A model generated the notes under the pieces. The model saw only the letters and a program-made list of their open reading frames with translations, made no database searches and was not told the origin of the DNA. A DNA stretch of 11,159 nucleotides from Ruminococcaceae bacterium UBA5423 (lineage in GTDB: Bacteria > Bacillota > Clostridia > Oscillospirales > Acutalibacteraceae), in NCBI GenBank assembly GCA_002409375.1, contig DHNF01000140.1, forward strand, positions 3,872 through 15,030. Reading direction: 5' to 3'. Shown in pieces: positions 1-6,393 of this stretch (the stretch's first letter is position 1; every line of letters starts with the position of its first letter). The translations under genes and the position numbers were made by a program.

Positions 1-115
1 CTCCGCCTTGCTAAGCAAAAAAATCCCTGTAAAGCTATTTCTATATTTTTAACAAGAAACAGTATAAGGAAAAATTGGCACAGTGTAATAGTCCTGAAAA
101 AGCCTTTAAATTCGG

Positions 116-144
116 TTGATATTTTTTCTGCCGTATGATAATAT
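116..144 (+). promoter_or_regulatory. Candidate sigma-A promoter for the DegV gene
   Basis: A TTGATA hexamer (116-121) and a TAATAT hexamer (139-144) are separated by exactly 17 bases. Transcription would begin near 151, leaving a leader of about 40 nt before the TTG start at 191. The match is by eye to the housekeeping consensus; AT-rich DNA gives chance matches. Confidence 0.45.
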
Positions 145-190
145 TATTTATTACAGAACACAGAAAATTCATGGATGGAGGCATTGCATT

Positions 191-1048
191 TTGAGTAATC
201 GTATTATTTTGAGCGCAGACAGTACATGCGATCTCGGGGAAGAGCTTTGCAATCGTCATTCGGTGCATTACTATCCTTATCATATAATTCTTGACGGCAA
301 GTCGTACAGTGACGGTGTTGATATTACGCCCGACAAAATTTATAAAATATATCATGAAAAGCAAATTTTGCCAAAGACAGCGGCTATTAATATAGCCGAA
401 TACTTTGATTATTTCAGCCAATGGACAAAGCAAGGGTATGAGGTGATTCACATAACGCTTGGCCACGGTTTGTCAACTTCATATAACAATTGCAGGCTTG
501 CAGCCGAAAAGCTGAAAGGCGTTTATGTGATAGATAGCCGTAATTTGTCCACAGGCTCGGGTATGCTCGTTATTGAGGCTGCCCGCCGTATTGAAGCGGG
601 GATGAGTGCCGAACAGATCGCCAAAGAGGTAAGTTTACTCGCAGACAATGTCAATACAAGTTTCGTTATAGACACTCTCGAGTTTCTTTACAAGGGGGGG
701 CGTTGCTCGTCACTGCAGATGCTAGGCGCGAATATTTTAAAGCTTAAACCCTGTATAGAAATTAATAACGAAAACGGTACAATGGGTGTTGGGAAAAAGT
801 ACCGCGGCACACTTGACAAGGCATTGGAGCAATATGTTCATGACCGGCTTGAAAGGGCAGATAACATATACGAAGACCGAATATTTATAACACACTCAGG
901 TATATCCGAGCAGCGTATCGATTTGGTCAAAAACGAGATCTCAAAAATCAACAGGTTTCGTGAAATTCATGTTACACGCGCAGGCTGCACCATTTCCTCC
1001 CACTGTGGACCAAATACGCTTGGTGTGATTTTTATTACGCATAGCTAA
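191..1048 (+). CDS. DegV family fatty-acid-binding protein
   Basis: This 285-residue protein has the usual length and layout of the DegV family. Family members bind a single fatty acid; several Firmicutes homologues (FakB) present it to the kinase FakA for phosphorylation and phospholipid synthesis. Visible family landmarks are the N-terminal ADST segment (residues 9-12), T63 in the PKTAAIN loop (typically PxTSQP), the G-LSTSY loop (about 93-98) corresponding to the usual LSGTY, D115-S116, and the hallmark DTLEFLYKGGR (161-171). The start is taken as TTG at 191 because GGAGG lies at 177-181, nine bases upstream. The ATG at 171 is out of frame and stops at once, and an upstream TTG at 116 has no ribosome binding site. 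No signal peptide is seen, so it is cytosolic. No fakA-like kinase lies nearby, so the lipid partner is inferred from the family. The LCP gene follows 193 bp downstream, apparently with its own promoter. Confidence 0.92.
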   Translation: MSNRIILSADSTCDLGEELCNRHSVHYYPYHIILDGKSYSDGVDITPDKIYKIYHEKQILPKTAAINIAEYFDYFSQWTKQGYEVIHITLGHGLSTSYNNCRLAAEKLKGVYVIDSRNLSTGSGMLVIEAARRIEAGMSAEQIAKEVSLLADNVNTSFVIDTLEFLYKGGRCSSLQMLGANILKLKPCIEINNENGTMGVGKKYRGTLDKALEQYVHDRLERADNIYEDRIFITHSGISEQRIDLVKNEISKINRFREIHVTRAGCTISSHCGPNTLGVIFITHS

Positions 1049-1137
1049 TGTTAGCGCATGTTTGATTTTTAATGCCTATTGTGGTACCATAATACTTATT
1101 ACGGTATTAATTAAAATGTGTGATGAGCACAAATATA

Positions 1138-1185
1138 TTGACCTCAATGAGCGGCAAACGGTATTAAGTTTAAGCTTCGTATAAT
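1138..1185 (+). promoter_or_regulatory. Candidate promoter region of the LCP gene
   Basis: The DegV-LCP gap holds TTGACC at 1138-1143 with a weak TATTAA at 1162-1167 (18-base spacer). It also holds a perfect TATAAT at 1180-1185 that lacks a good -35 box. Either could start transcription of the LCP gene. No terminator was found after the DegV gene, so read-through is also possible. Confidence 0.35.
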
Positions 1186-1241
1186 AATAATGTTAAAGCC
1201 GGCAAAATCAATTCCGGTTTAATTTAAGCGGAGGTTTTTCC

Positions 1242-2321
1242 ATGAAGAAAACCAGAAACTCCGGTTCGCGAAAAAGAAGAGCGCGCGGCCGCAAACATCA
1301 CAGCAAAGCGGTTCGCGGCTTGGTTATAACTGCGATTTCCATGCTTGGTATTATGTCACTGTTTTTTATATGTATAGGTGTATATGCTTTGGGGAAAATT
1401 GGGTTAGTTAAATTTGGTTCGCAAGGCTCGGGCGATTTTATTGATTCACTGATTCCTGATTATGTATCGGGGGTAGAAGAACTAAGCGATTACTCAAGCA
1501 TTGAAGACGGCGCTGCCAGCTTAACAGAAATTCCTGTTCGTACAAACACAAAAAGTGTTAAAAATATACTTTTATTAGGTGTTGACAGCCGGACAGGCTC
1601 TTATAGCGGTACGCTTGCCGACGCTATTATGATTTTGACAATAGATTCTAAAAATAAGTCAATCAAACTAACATCTTTAATGCGCGATACTCTTGTAACA
1701 CTTCCGGGTCGTGACAGGAATGGTGATGGTAGGGATGATTATGCCAAACTAAACGCCGCTAATTCATACGGTGGCTTTGATTTAATGGCAAAAACAATAG
1801 AACAAAATTTTCGGCTTAGAATTAACCAACATATAACAATTAACTTTGATGCCTTTAAGGCTGCCGTCGATGCCATGGGCGGCATTGATATTGAATTGAC
1901 CGCAGCAGAGGCAAGAGCAATAAAAATTGCTAATAGCGGCGGGAAGTATCATCTTAACGGAAAGTATGCTCTTAAGTATGCACGGCTGCGAAAGCTGGCA
2001 GGAGACGATTTTCAGCGTACAAGCAGGCAGCGCACAGTTATAAAAGCCCTGTTTGAAAAAGGGAAAAGAATGAGTATCGGCAAGCTTAACACCGTGTTAA
2101 ACGAAATATTACCTCAAGTTTATACAAATATGACGAGAAATGAATTCACGATGTTTACGGTAAATTCACTCACTTATTTCGGTTACTCAATGGATGATAC
2201 TTTCCGTATACCACCCGATAGAGAGTTTTCCTATAAATCAATTAAAGGTGTTGGTTCAACTCTTATTTTAAATGATCCGGCAAAAACCATCACCGAATTG
2301 CATAAGTTCATATATATGTAA
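1242..2321 (+). CDS. LytR-CpsA-Psr (LCP) family cell-wall polymer ligase
   Basis: LCP proteins transfer undecaprenyl-linked glycopolymers (teichoic acids, capsule) onto peptidoglycan outside the membrane. This 359-residue protein has a very basic cytoplasmic head (residues 1-25), one membrane segment (about 26-50), an extracellular linker, and an LCP domain from about 106 to 270. Signature residues are present: KNILLLGVDSR with D115 and R117, SLMRDT with R148-D149, and the RLRKLAGDDFQRTSRQR stretch with R248, R250, D256, R259 and R262. These match the pyrophosphate-lipid binding arginines and metal-binding aspartates of the family. The usual SDTIMI block reads ADAIMI here. The ATG follows GGAGG (1230-1234) by seven bases. 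The gene is closed by a strong hairpin terminator. Which polymer it attaches cannot be told, because no teichoic acid or capsule genes are in view. Confidence 0.93.
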   Translation: MKKTRNSGSRKRRARGRKHHSKAVRGLVITAISMLGIMSLFFICIGVYALGKIGLVKFGSQGSGDFIDSLIPDYVSGVEELSDYSSIEDGAASLTEIPVRTNTKSVKNILLLGVDSRTGSYSGTLADAIMILTIDSKNKSIKLTSLMRDTLVTLPGRDRNGDGRDDYAKLNAANSYGGFDLMAKTIEQNFRLRINQHITINFDAFKAAVDAMGGIDIELTAAEARAIKIANSGGKYHLNGKYALKYARLRKLAGDDFQRTSRQRTVIKALFEKGKRMSIGKLNTVLNEILPQVYTNMTRNEFTMFTVNSLTYFGYSMDDTFRIPPDREFSYKSIKGVGSTLILNDPAKTITELHKFIYM

Positions 2322-2352
2322 ATTTGAGCCACTCACTAATACTGTTTTTTAG

Positions 2353-2386
2353 TTGACCACAAAAAGCCTTTTTTGTGGTCAGTTTT
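2353..2386 (+). terminator. Rho-independent terminator after the LCP gene
   Basis: A GACCACAAAAA arm (2355-2365) pairs perfectly with TTTTTGTGGTC (2370-2380), with a T-A pair added outside. A short T run (2383-2386) follows. It sits 31 bases after the LCP stop codon on the same strand. Confidence 0.8.
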
Positions 2387-2527
2387 GCAATGTGACTGCA
2401 TTCCTATGGCCCGGGTGTATGATCAACGCCGAGGTGACAAGGTGCGCTGTTGCCATTAGTGTCTAAACGGGTCGCTATTTTAACAATAACTGCGTTGTGT
2501 ATAAATATCATATATGTAAGTTATTCC

Positions 2528-2567
2528 CACTTTCAACAACACTTTCAACAGCGCGTTGAAAGTGTTG
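2528..2567. repeat. Direct repeat plus 13-bp hairpin
   Basis: The 11-mer CACTTTCAACA occurs twice, at 2528-2538 and 2540-2550. The second copy is also part of a perfect inverted repeat: 2537-2549 pairs with 2555-2567 around a five-base loop, with arms CAACACTTTCAAC and GTTGAAAGTGTTG. There is no T run on either side that would make it a classical terminator. Role unknown: it could be a protein-binding site, an untranslated RNA hairpin or a degraded repeat. Confidence 0.6.
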
Positions 2568-2689
2568 CTTTGATTATGCTAAAACTTATGTATTGCTTAA
2601 CCCGAATGTATGTAGTTCCCTCACCCCGCCGTTGGCAGTAATATCCGGTTAATGCAGCCCGTGCTACCTATATTTCTTTAAATTTGAAC

Positions 2690-2711
2690 GGCGCGATGAG
2701 GGCATCGCGCC
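2690..2711. repeat. REP-like GC-rich palindrome
   Basis: GGCGCGATG (2690-2698) and CATCGCGCC (2703-2711) form a perfect nine-bp stem with an AGGG loop, in an otherwise AT-rich spacer. It resembles the short dispersed intergenic hairpins seen in many clostridial genomes. That it is dispersed is an inference, as only one copy is in the window. Confidence 0.55.
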
Positions 2712-2754
2712 CTACACTTGATATTCATCATATATTTATAAAATCCGATTGCGC

Positions 2755-2799
2755 AAAAAAGACCTCGCATTATTCGGATAATATCCATACAATGCGAGG
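2755..2799 (-). terminator. Rho-independent terminator of the M23 peptidase gene
   Basis: On the minus strand a CCTCGCATT/AATGCGAGG stem (2791-2799 with 2763-2771) is followed after two bases by six T (2755-2760 on the complement). The loop itself holds a small GGAT/ATCC stem. It lies 16 bases beyond the stop codon of the peptidase gene. Confidence 0.85.
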
Positions 2800-2814
2800 C
2801 TTTGAATGTTTGTT

Positions 2815-4428
2815 TTATTTTAAATATGACACGGGATTAACAGATCGTCCGTTTAAGCGTATTTCAAAATGCAGATGTGCTCCCTTGCTGTAGCCTGTGT
2901 TGCCGGCGCGACCTATTTGCTGTCCCTGGCTTACATTTTGTCCGGTTTTCACAAGAACTGAACTGAGGTGTGCATATACAGTTCTGTAACCACCGCCGTG
3001 CTCAAGAATGACATAATTTCCAAACCCGCCGCCATAACCGATATTTGTTTCGACGACTCTGCCGCCGTCAGAAGCGATAACCGGTTTGCCGTATACGCCG
3101 TTGCCTGATATGTCTATACCGTGATGAAATCTGCCCCAGCGGTAAGCATATGGAGATGATATCATGCGGCAGGAGGGGAGAGGCCATCTAAATCTGCCGG
3201 TTGCAATACCGTCACCAGCACTGGGATTGAACTTTTTGGAGCCTTTTACAACTACCTTGTCAATAGGTTTTTTAATGACCTTGGTTTCGAGTATTTTGCG
3301 AGATTGTTCGATTCCATCAAGCAAAGTGATTTCGGCCTTAACTTGACGCTTGCCCTCCACGCCGTTTGTTCTGACTGCAGAGTAGCCGACATACTTATTG
3401 CTATCTTGAATGGTCTGGACTTTATAGTCAACCGTTTCTGTGTATTCAACTGTTCTAACTACTTTAACCTGAAGAAAAGGCTGTGCTTTTTGGATAAGCA
3501 CATCCACATCAGGAAATATTTGCTTATCAAAATTCGGATTCAGCGATCTGAGCTGCTCAAGTGACATGTCGGTTTTTGCGGAAATCAAAAGCGGAGAGTC
3601 GCCTTTGACTATTTTATAGTATTTATCAACCATTGTAAGCTCGGTAAGGCGTTCATGAAGAGATTTGACAGATGTAATCGAGGATATCGGATAAAGACCA
3701 TCAACAACCTCGACATCCTGCAAAAACTCGACGCGTTCGTTGGCGCTTTTAGTACGGTGTTTATCTAACAGCAAATCAAGCATAGCCTCAAGCTGACTTC
3801 GTGATTGAGCTGCACCTTCAAAGCAACCATTAACATAAAGTCCGGATCCCTCAGCAATAGAGTCGCCCGACGATTCAAGAATCTTATCGCACACTGCGCC
3901 TTCGTCAAGGATGTCCGATTTTGAAACAACAGCAATTGACAATTTTGGCACACGCTGCACCTCGAAAGAATTGTCAGCGTTAATGACGCGGCTTGTAGCC
4001 ATATTGGCAGCGTCGTCATACACCGTCTCCTCAGAGATATAGCCGAGCTTTTGCCCGTCATATTCAACCGAGAGTGCGAACGTCATACCGCTCCAAAATT
4101 GTATTGTGAATATAAGAGCGAATACGGCGGCTGCAGGTGCTGCAATATTAAGCGCTGTCACAATGGCGCGGCAGTGACGGCGTACGGCTAATAAGGGAAG
4201 AAAAACTAAAAACCGAACACCTGCCAAGCAGCTACGTGCAAACTCCTCTTTTGTTCGCCGCACAGCCAACGGAAAACCACAGGCAAAACGCTTTGTTTCC
4301 GCGGCTACACCAACAGATAGCTTGATAACACGACTTAAAATTAGCCAATAAATTGCACGGTATAGCATATGTCCGGTTGGCACAAGGAGCCGCTTCATCC
4401 GTTTAAAAAACTTGCGGGTAGTGCGCAT
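2815..4428 (-). CDS. Membrane-anchored M23 metallopeptidase with LysM-like and G5 regions
   Basis: M23 enzymes are zinc endopeptidases that cut peptide cross-links in peptidoglycan. From the chosen ATG at 4428 (GGAG at 4437-4440, eight bases upstream) the protein has 537 residues. The first ~87 are basic and cytoplasmic with hydrophobic patches. A strong membrane segment spans about 88-114. An extracellular region follows, with a LysM-like stretch (about 270-312: YYKIVKGDSPLLISAKT, then LEQLRSLNP) and a G5-like domain (about 321-398). The M23 domain is C-terminal (about 410-537). The zinc and catalytic residues are complete: HHGID gives H435 and D439, YAHL gives H487, and AHLHFE gives H518 and H520. 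An open frame continues 51 codons upstream to a GTG at 4581, but that start has only an ill-spaced ribosome binding site. The architecture matches clostridial wall-remodelling peptidases. It converges with the LCP gene and has its own promoter region and terminator. Confidence 0.92.
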   Translation of the reverse strand: MRTTRKFFKRMKRLLVPTGHMLYRAIYWLILSRVIKLSVGVAAETKRFACGFPLAVRRTKEEFARSCLAGVRFLVFLPLLAVRRHCRAIVTALNIAAPAAAVFALIFTIQFWSGMTFALSVEYDGQKLGYISEETVYDDAANMATSRVINADNSFEVQRVPKLSIAVVSKSDILDEGAVCDKILESSGDSIAEGSGLYVNGCFEGAAQSRSQLEAMLDLLLDKHRTKSANERVEFLQDVEVVDGLYPISSITSVKSLHERLTELTMVDKYYKIVKGDSPLLISAKTDMSLEQLRSLNPNFDKQIFPDVDVLIQKAQPFLQVKVVRTVEYTETVDYKVQTIQDSNKYVGYSAVRTNGVEGKRQVKAEITLLDGIEQSRKILETKVIKKPIDKVVVKGSKKFNPSAGDGIATGRFRWPLPSCRMISSPYAYRWGRFHHGIDISGNGVYGKPVIASDGGRVVETNIGYGGGFGNYVILEHGGGYRTVYAHLSSVLVKTGQNVSQGQQIGRAGNTGYSKGAHLHFEIRLNGRSVNPVSYLK

Positions 4429-4620
4429 TGTCTGCGCTCCGATTAAATAACATATGCTATAAAAAATATGATAAGCCGACGCTGAATTGCGACGAATACG
4501 ATTTTGCACATCTTTATTATACCGGCGCTCATGTGCCGGTTGCTTTGCAGTTGGTTTGCAGTTCTCGGGCAAGTGCACCACTTCCTGACAATTAAGTTCC
4601 CCGTTAAATTATCAGCCAGA

Positions 4621-4640
4621 TAAACAAACCGATTTGTTTA
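4621..4640. repeat. 8-bp inverted repeat in the peptidase leader
   Basis: TAAACAAA (4621-4628) and TTTGTTTA (4633-4640) form a perfect inverted repeat around CCGA. It lies about 50 bases downstream of the -10 box of the candidate M23 promoter, 17 bases from the palindrome at 4658-4673. It may be an operator or an RNA hairpin; the sequence does not decide. Confidence 0.45.
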
Positions 4641-4657
4641 AACGAGGAACCATAATA

Positions 4658-4673
4658 GTTACAAACTTGTAAC
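4658..4673. promoter_or_regulatory. Operator-like palindrome near the M23 gene transcription start
   Basis: GTTACAA (4658-4664) and TTGTAAC (4667-4673) form a perfect dyad with a two-base spacer. It sits just downstream of the TATAAT at 4686-4691, where a repressor would block transcription. Related GTTAC/GTAAC strings recur nearby (around 4699-4704 and 4720-4725). The factor is unknown. Confidence 0.45.
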
Positions 4674-4791
4674 AACCTGTGTTCTATTATACACAAAAGT
4701 AACAGGATTGCAACCCTTAGTTACCAAGTTTATAATAATCCATCAAATAATATCAGAGACACTCCAAGTCTTACAGCACAGTAAACAAAAA

Positions 4792-5250
4792 TCACCTTTT
4801 ATAGCTTAATAATGATTCATTCCAATTTTCCAATATATGACTTAATGAAGAAGCATGTACGCGGGCTGATAGTAAATCATGATCACGGTAATTTCCACAT
4901 TCTGTTGCTGACACTCCGGGAATTTTACCTTCATACGCTGATATGAAAAACAGAGCTTCTTTTGTAATCGTTATAGCATCTGCACGGGATAGCTTGCGTA
5001 CTATAAAATAAAACCCGGTGCGGCAACCCATAGGACCAAAATATACAACATTGTCTTTAAACCGGCTGTTTCGCACATAAGTGGCAAACAAATGCTCGAT
5101 TGTGTGAATCGCACCGCTTTCAAGAAATGGCGGAGTATTCGGATGCACAAAACGCAGGTCATAAGTTACAATATCGTCGTTTATGCTCGATATATACATA
5201 CCCGGTTCAAGGCTGCAGTGATCAATATCAAAGCTTGCTATTCTTTTCAA
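4792..5250 (-). CDS. luxS: S-ribosylhomocysteine lyase (LuxS)
   Basis: LuxS splits S-ribosylhomocysteine into homocysteine and DPD, the precursor of autoinducer AI-2, in the activated methyl cycle. The 152-residue product has the usual length, and its family motifs are intact. The iron/zinc-binding HTIEH (H49, E52, H53) is followed by LFATYVRNS. The catalytic cysteine is in GPMGCRTGFY (C76). The third metal ligand is C118 in ECGNYRDHD. The start is TTG at 5250 with GGAGG (5258-5262) seven bases upstream, giving MKRIASFDIDH. The phospholipase-like gene ends 43 bases upstream on the same strand, so the two are probably co-transcribed. The other methyl-cycle genes (mtnN/pfs, metK) and any AI-2 receptor are not in the window, so a signalling role is not shown; metabolic recycling is the safe reading. 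Confidence 0.96.
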   Translation of the reverse strand: MKRIASFDIDHCSLEPGMYISSINDDIVTYDLRFVHPNTPPFLESGAIHTIEHLFATYVRNSRFKDNVVYFGPMGCRTGFYFIVRKLSRADAITITKEALFFISAYEGKIPGVSATECGNYRDHDLLSARVHASSLSHILENWNESLLSYKR

Positions 5251-5293
5251 CCTTATGCCTCCAACATGATAGAATATGTCTCTTTAAGCAAAC

Positions 5294-6268
5294 TCAAGAG
5301 TCGTCACGGGATAATGTGCTTGGCTGTCCGGTATAGATGCCGGGCAAATCGCTTGCAAAGCCACGATCCTGTGTTATTTCGTGCATCGATTTGCCATCCG
5401 GTAATGCACAAACAAAATCCGAAATCATATCAATGGCCTCTTTGACTGCCATATAATATAAATCAAAAAAACTGTCGGTGCTTATATACATTTCATCATA
5501 GGGGTTGACCCATTTTGTATTAGATACATTAGCATAGTCCCAATCCGTTGTATCGTGAGGTCTAATCAGTGAAGTGAAAAAATGACCATGGCGAGCAAGC
5601 TTTTCGATAGGGCGGAAAATTAGCTTTTGTCGCAGCATTGCACGGTCATTCATAAAAAATAATGCATGACGCATATCTTTGGGGGCAAGTGCAAGAAGCT
5701 CAGGCGGAACATCAAGACTAAAAAGCTTTATTAAAAGTTTATGGTAAACGAGCCCTATAATCCCATAGCGAGAATTAGTGTCGCCAGGCAGAACATCAAT
5801 CAGGTTTAAGCTGCTAATAAGGCGCCCTGTCTCCCGTCTTAGTATAATTGTATCAAGGGCACTTTCAATTCTAAAATGGTATTGGTGACCGTTAATGCCG
5901 TAGGTAGGGTCGTCCTGAGCAAGCTTGTTTTGTGCCCAATATATATATGGATGTGCAGCCCTATCAAGCGCATAGTGGCAAAACATGCCCTGGACATAGC
6001 TAAGTATAGCATCATAATGTGAATCTTGACTGTTTAAAATGTCACGGAAACCCTCAAAAATAAGTGCAGGACTCGACCTGTGCAATTTGCTGCCGACAAA
6101 GGCATAACTCGTGCCACGCTCCCATGGTAAAATGCGATGAAAAAAGAAAATATCCGGCCCCTGTGCTCCGATCAAAGCCATGTTTTGATCAGGCACTCTA
6201 ACGCCGTACTTCTTCAAATATGACAGCACGCGCAGTGCGAATTGGTAATGTGTAACCGGTGCAGGCAT
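5294..6268 (-). CDS. Zinc-dependent phospholipase C family protein
   Basis: The 324-residue protein opens with PAPVTHYQFA and carries the histidine/aspartate pattern of the zinc-dependent phospholipase C fold. Visible candidate ligands are H7, D39 in GAQGPD, H63, H98 and D102 in CHYALD, H106, and H131 and E135 in HFRIE. These parallel the ligand order of Bacillus cereus phospholipase C. There is no signal peptide or membrane segment. The protein is therefore probably cytoplasmic, unlike secreted toxins of the family, and its substrate is unknown. The start is ATG at 6268, with AAAAGGGG (from 6277) eight bases upstream. A longer frame to 6328 would translate through a strong hairpin and has no ribosome binding site. 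The gene lies between ilvE and luxS on one strand. Confidence 0.85.
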   Translation of the reverse strand: MPAPVTHYQFALRVLSYLKKYGVRVPDQNMALIGAQGPDIFFFHRILPWERGTSYAFVGSKLHRSSPALIFEGFRDILNSQDSHYDAILSYVQGMFCHYALDRAAHPYIYWAQNKLAQDDPTYGINGHQYHFRIESALDTIILRRETGRLISSLNLIDVLPGDTNSRYGIIGLVYHKLLIKLFSLDVPPELLALAPKDMRHALFFMNDRAMLRQKLIFRPIEKLARHGHFFTSLIRPHDTTDWDYANVSNTKWVNPYDEMYISTDSFFDLYYMAVKEAIDMISDFVCALPDGKSMHEITQDRGFASDLPGIYTGQPSTLSRDDS

Positions 6269-6289
6269 ATTATTAACCCCTTTTATACT

Positions 6290-6338
6290 TAATACTAATA
6301 TGAAAGACGGCCGCCGGCCGCCTTTCATATTAGTATTA
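6290..6338. repeat. 49-nt nearly perfect palindrome between ilvE and the phospholipase-like gene
   Basis: A 17-bp arm (6290-6306, TAATACTAATATGAAAG) pairs perfectly with 6322-6338. After one A-C mismatch, five more GC pairs (6308-6312 with 6316-6320) close on a three-base GCC loop. The outer stem is AT-rich and the inner part GC-rich. On the minus strand it is followed by AAGTATAAAAGGGG, without a U tract, so it is not a standard terminator for ilvE. It ends about 20 bases before the start codon at 6268 and immediately precedes the ribosome binding site. It may tune read-through or translation, or be a small mobile palindrome. Confidence 0.75.
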
Positions 6339-6393
6339 GCAACATGGCATACAGCCGCATGTCATTGCTTATATAAATATAGATTACAATATC

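Larger units (their letters stand above)
2387..2754. other. Intergenic region with no convincing gene
   Basis: This region separates the convergent LCP and M23 genes. It contains two short open frames (63 and 69 codons) with low-complexity, family-less translations and no ribosome binding site, so I do not call them. What it does contain is two strong hairpins (2528-2567 and 2690-2711), listed separately. Bases 2387-2520 and 2568-2680 hold nothing I can identify. No tRNA or known small RNA was recognised. Confidence 0.6.
4429..4791 (-). promoter_or_regulatory. Long promoter/leader region of the M23 peptidase gene
   Basis: This 363-base stretch between luxS and the peptidase start holds no convincing gene. 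On the minus strand it contains TTGCAA (4708-4713), a 16-base spacer, and a perfect TATAAT (4686-4691 on the complement). That would give a leader of about 250 nt. A second TATAAT (complement of about 4513-4518) overlaps an ACCGGC/GCCGGT hairpin and lacks a good -35 box. Two palindromes lie just downstream of the first promoter and are listed separately. No known riboswitch consensus was recognised. No terminator was found for luxS. Confidence 0.5.

Noticed and set aside
41..466. 141-codon minus-strand frame opposite the DegV gene
   Set aside because: Most of it is antisense to a clear DegV protein; it has no ribosome binding site or recognisable domain.
2450..2641. 63-codon open frame after the LCP terminator
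   Set aside because: It starts inside a region with no ribosome binding site, and its translation runs through the 2528-2567 hairpin repeats and resembles no family.
2684..2893. 69-codon open frame on the plus strand
   Set aside because: It spans the REP-like hairpin, the terminator of the opposing gene and the 3' end of the M23 coding region, so it is an antisense artefact.
4429..4581. 51-codon N-terminal extension of the M23 gene from GTG at 4581
   Set aside because: The GTG has its purine-rich stretch only one or two bases away. The ATG at 4428 has GGAG at a proper eight-base distance.
4429..4680. Possible c-di-AMP (ydaO) riboswitch before the M23 gene
   Set aside because: The position and target would fit, but I could not find the conserved core strings of that class by eye; a covariance-model scan would decide.
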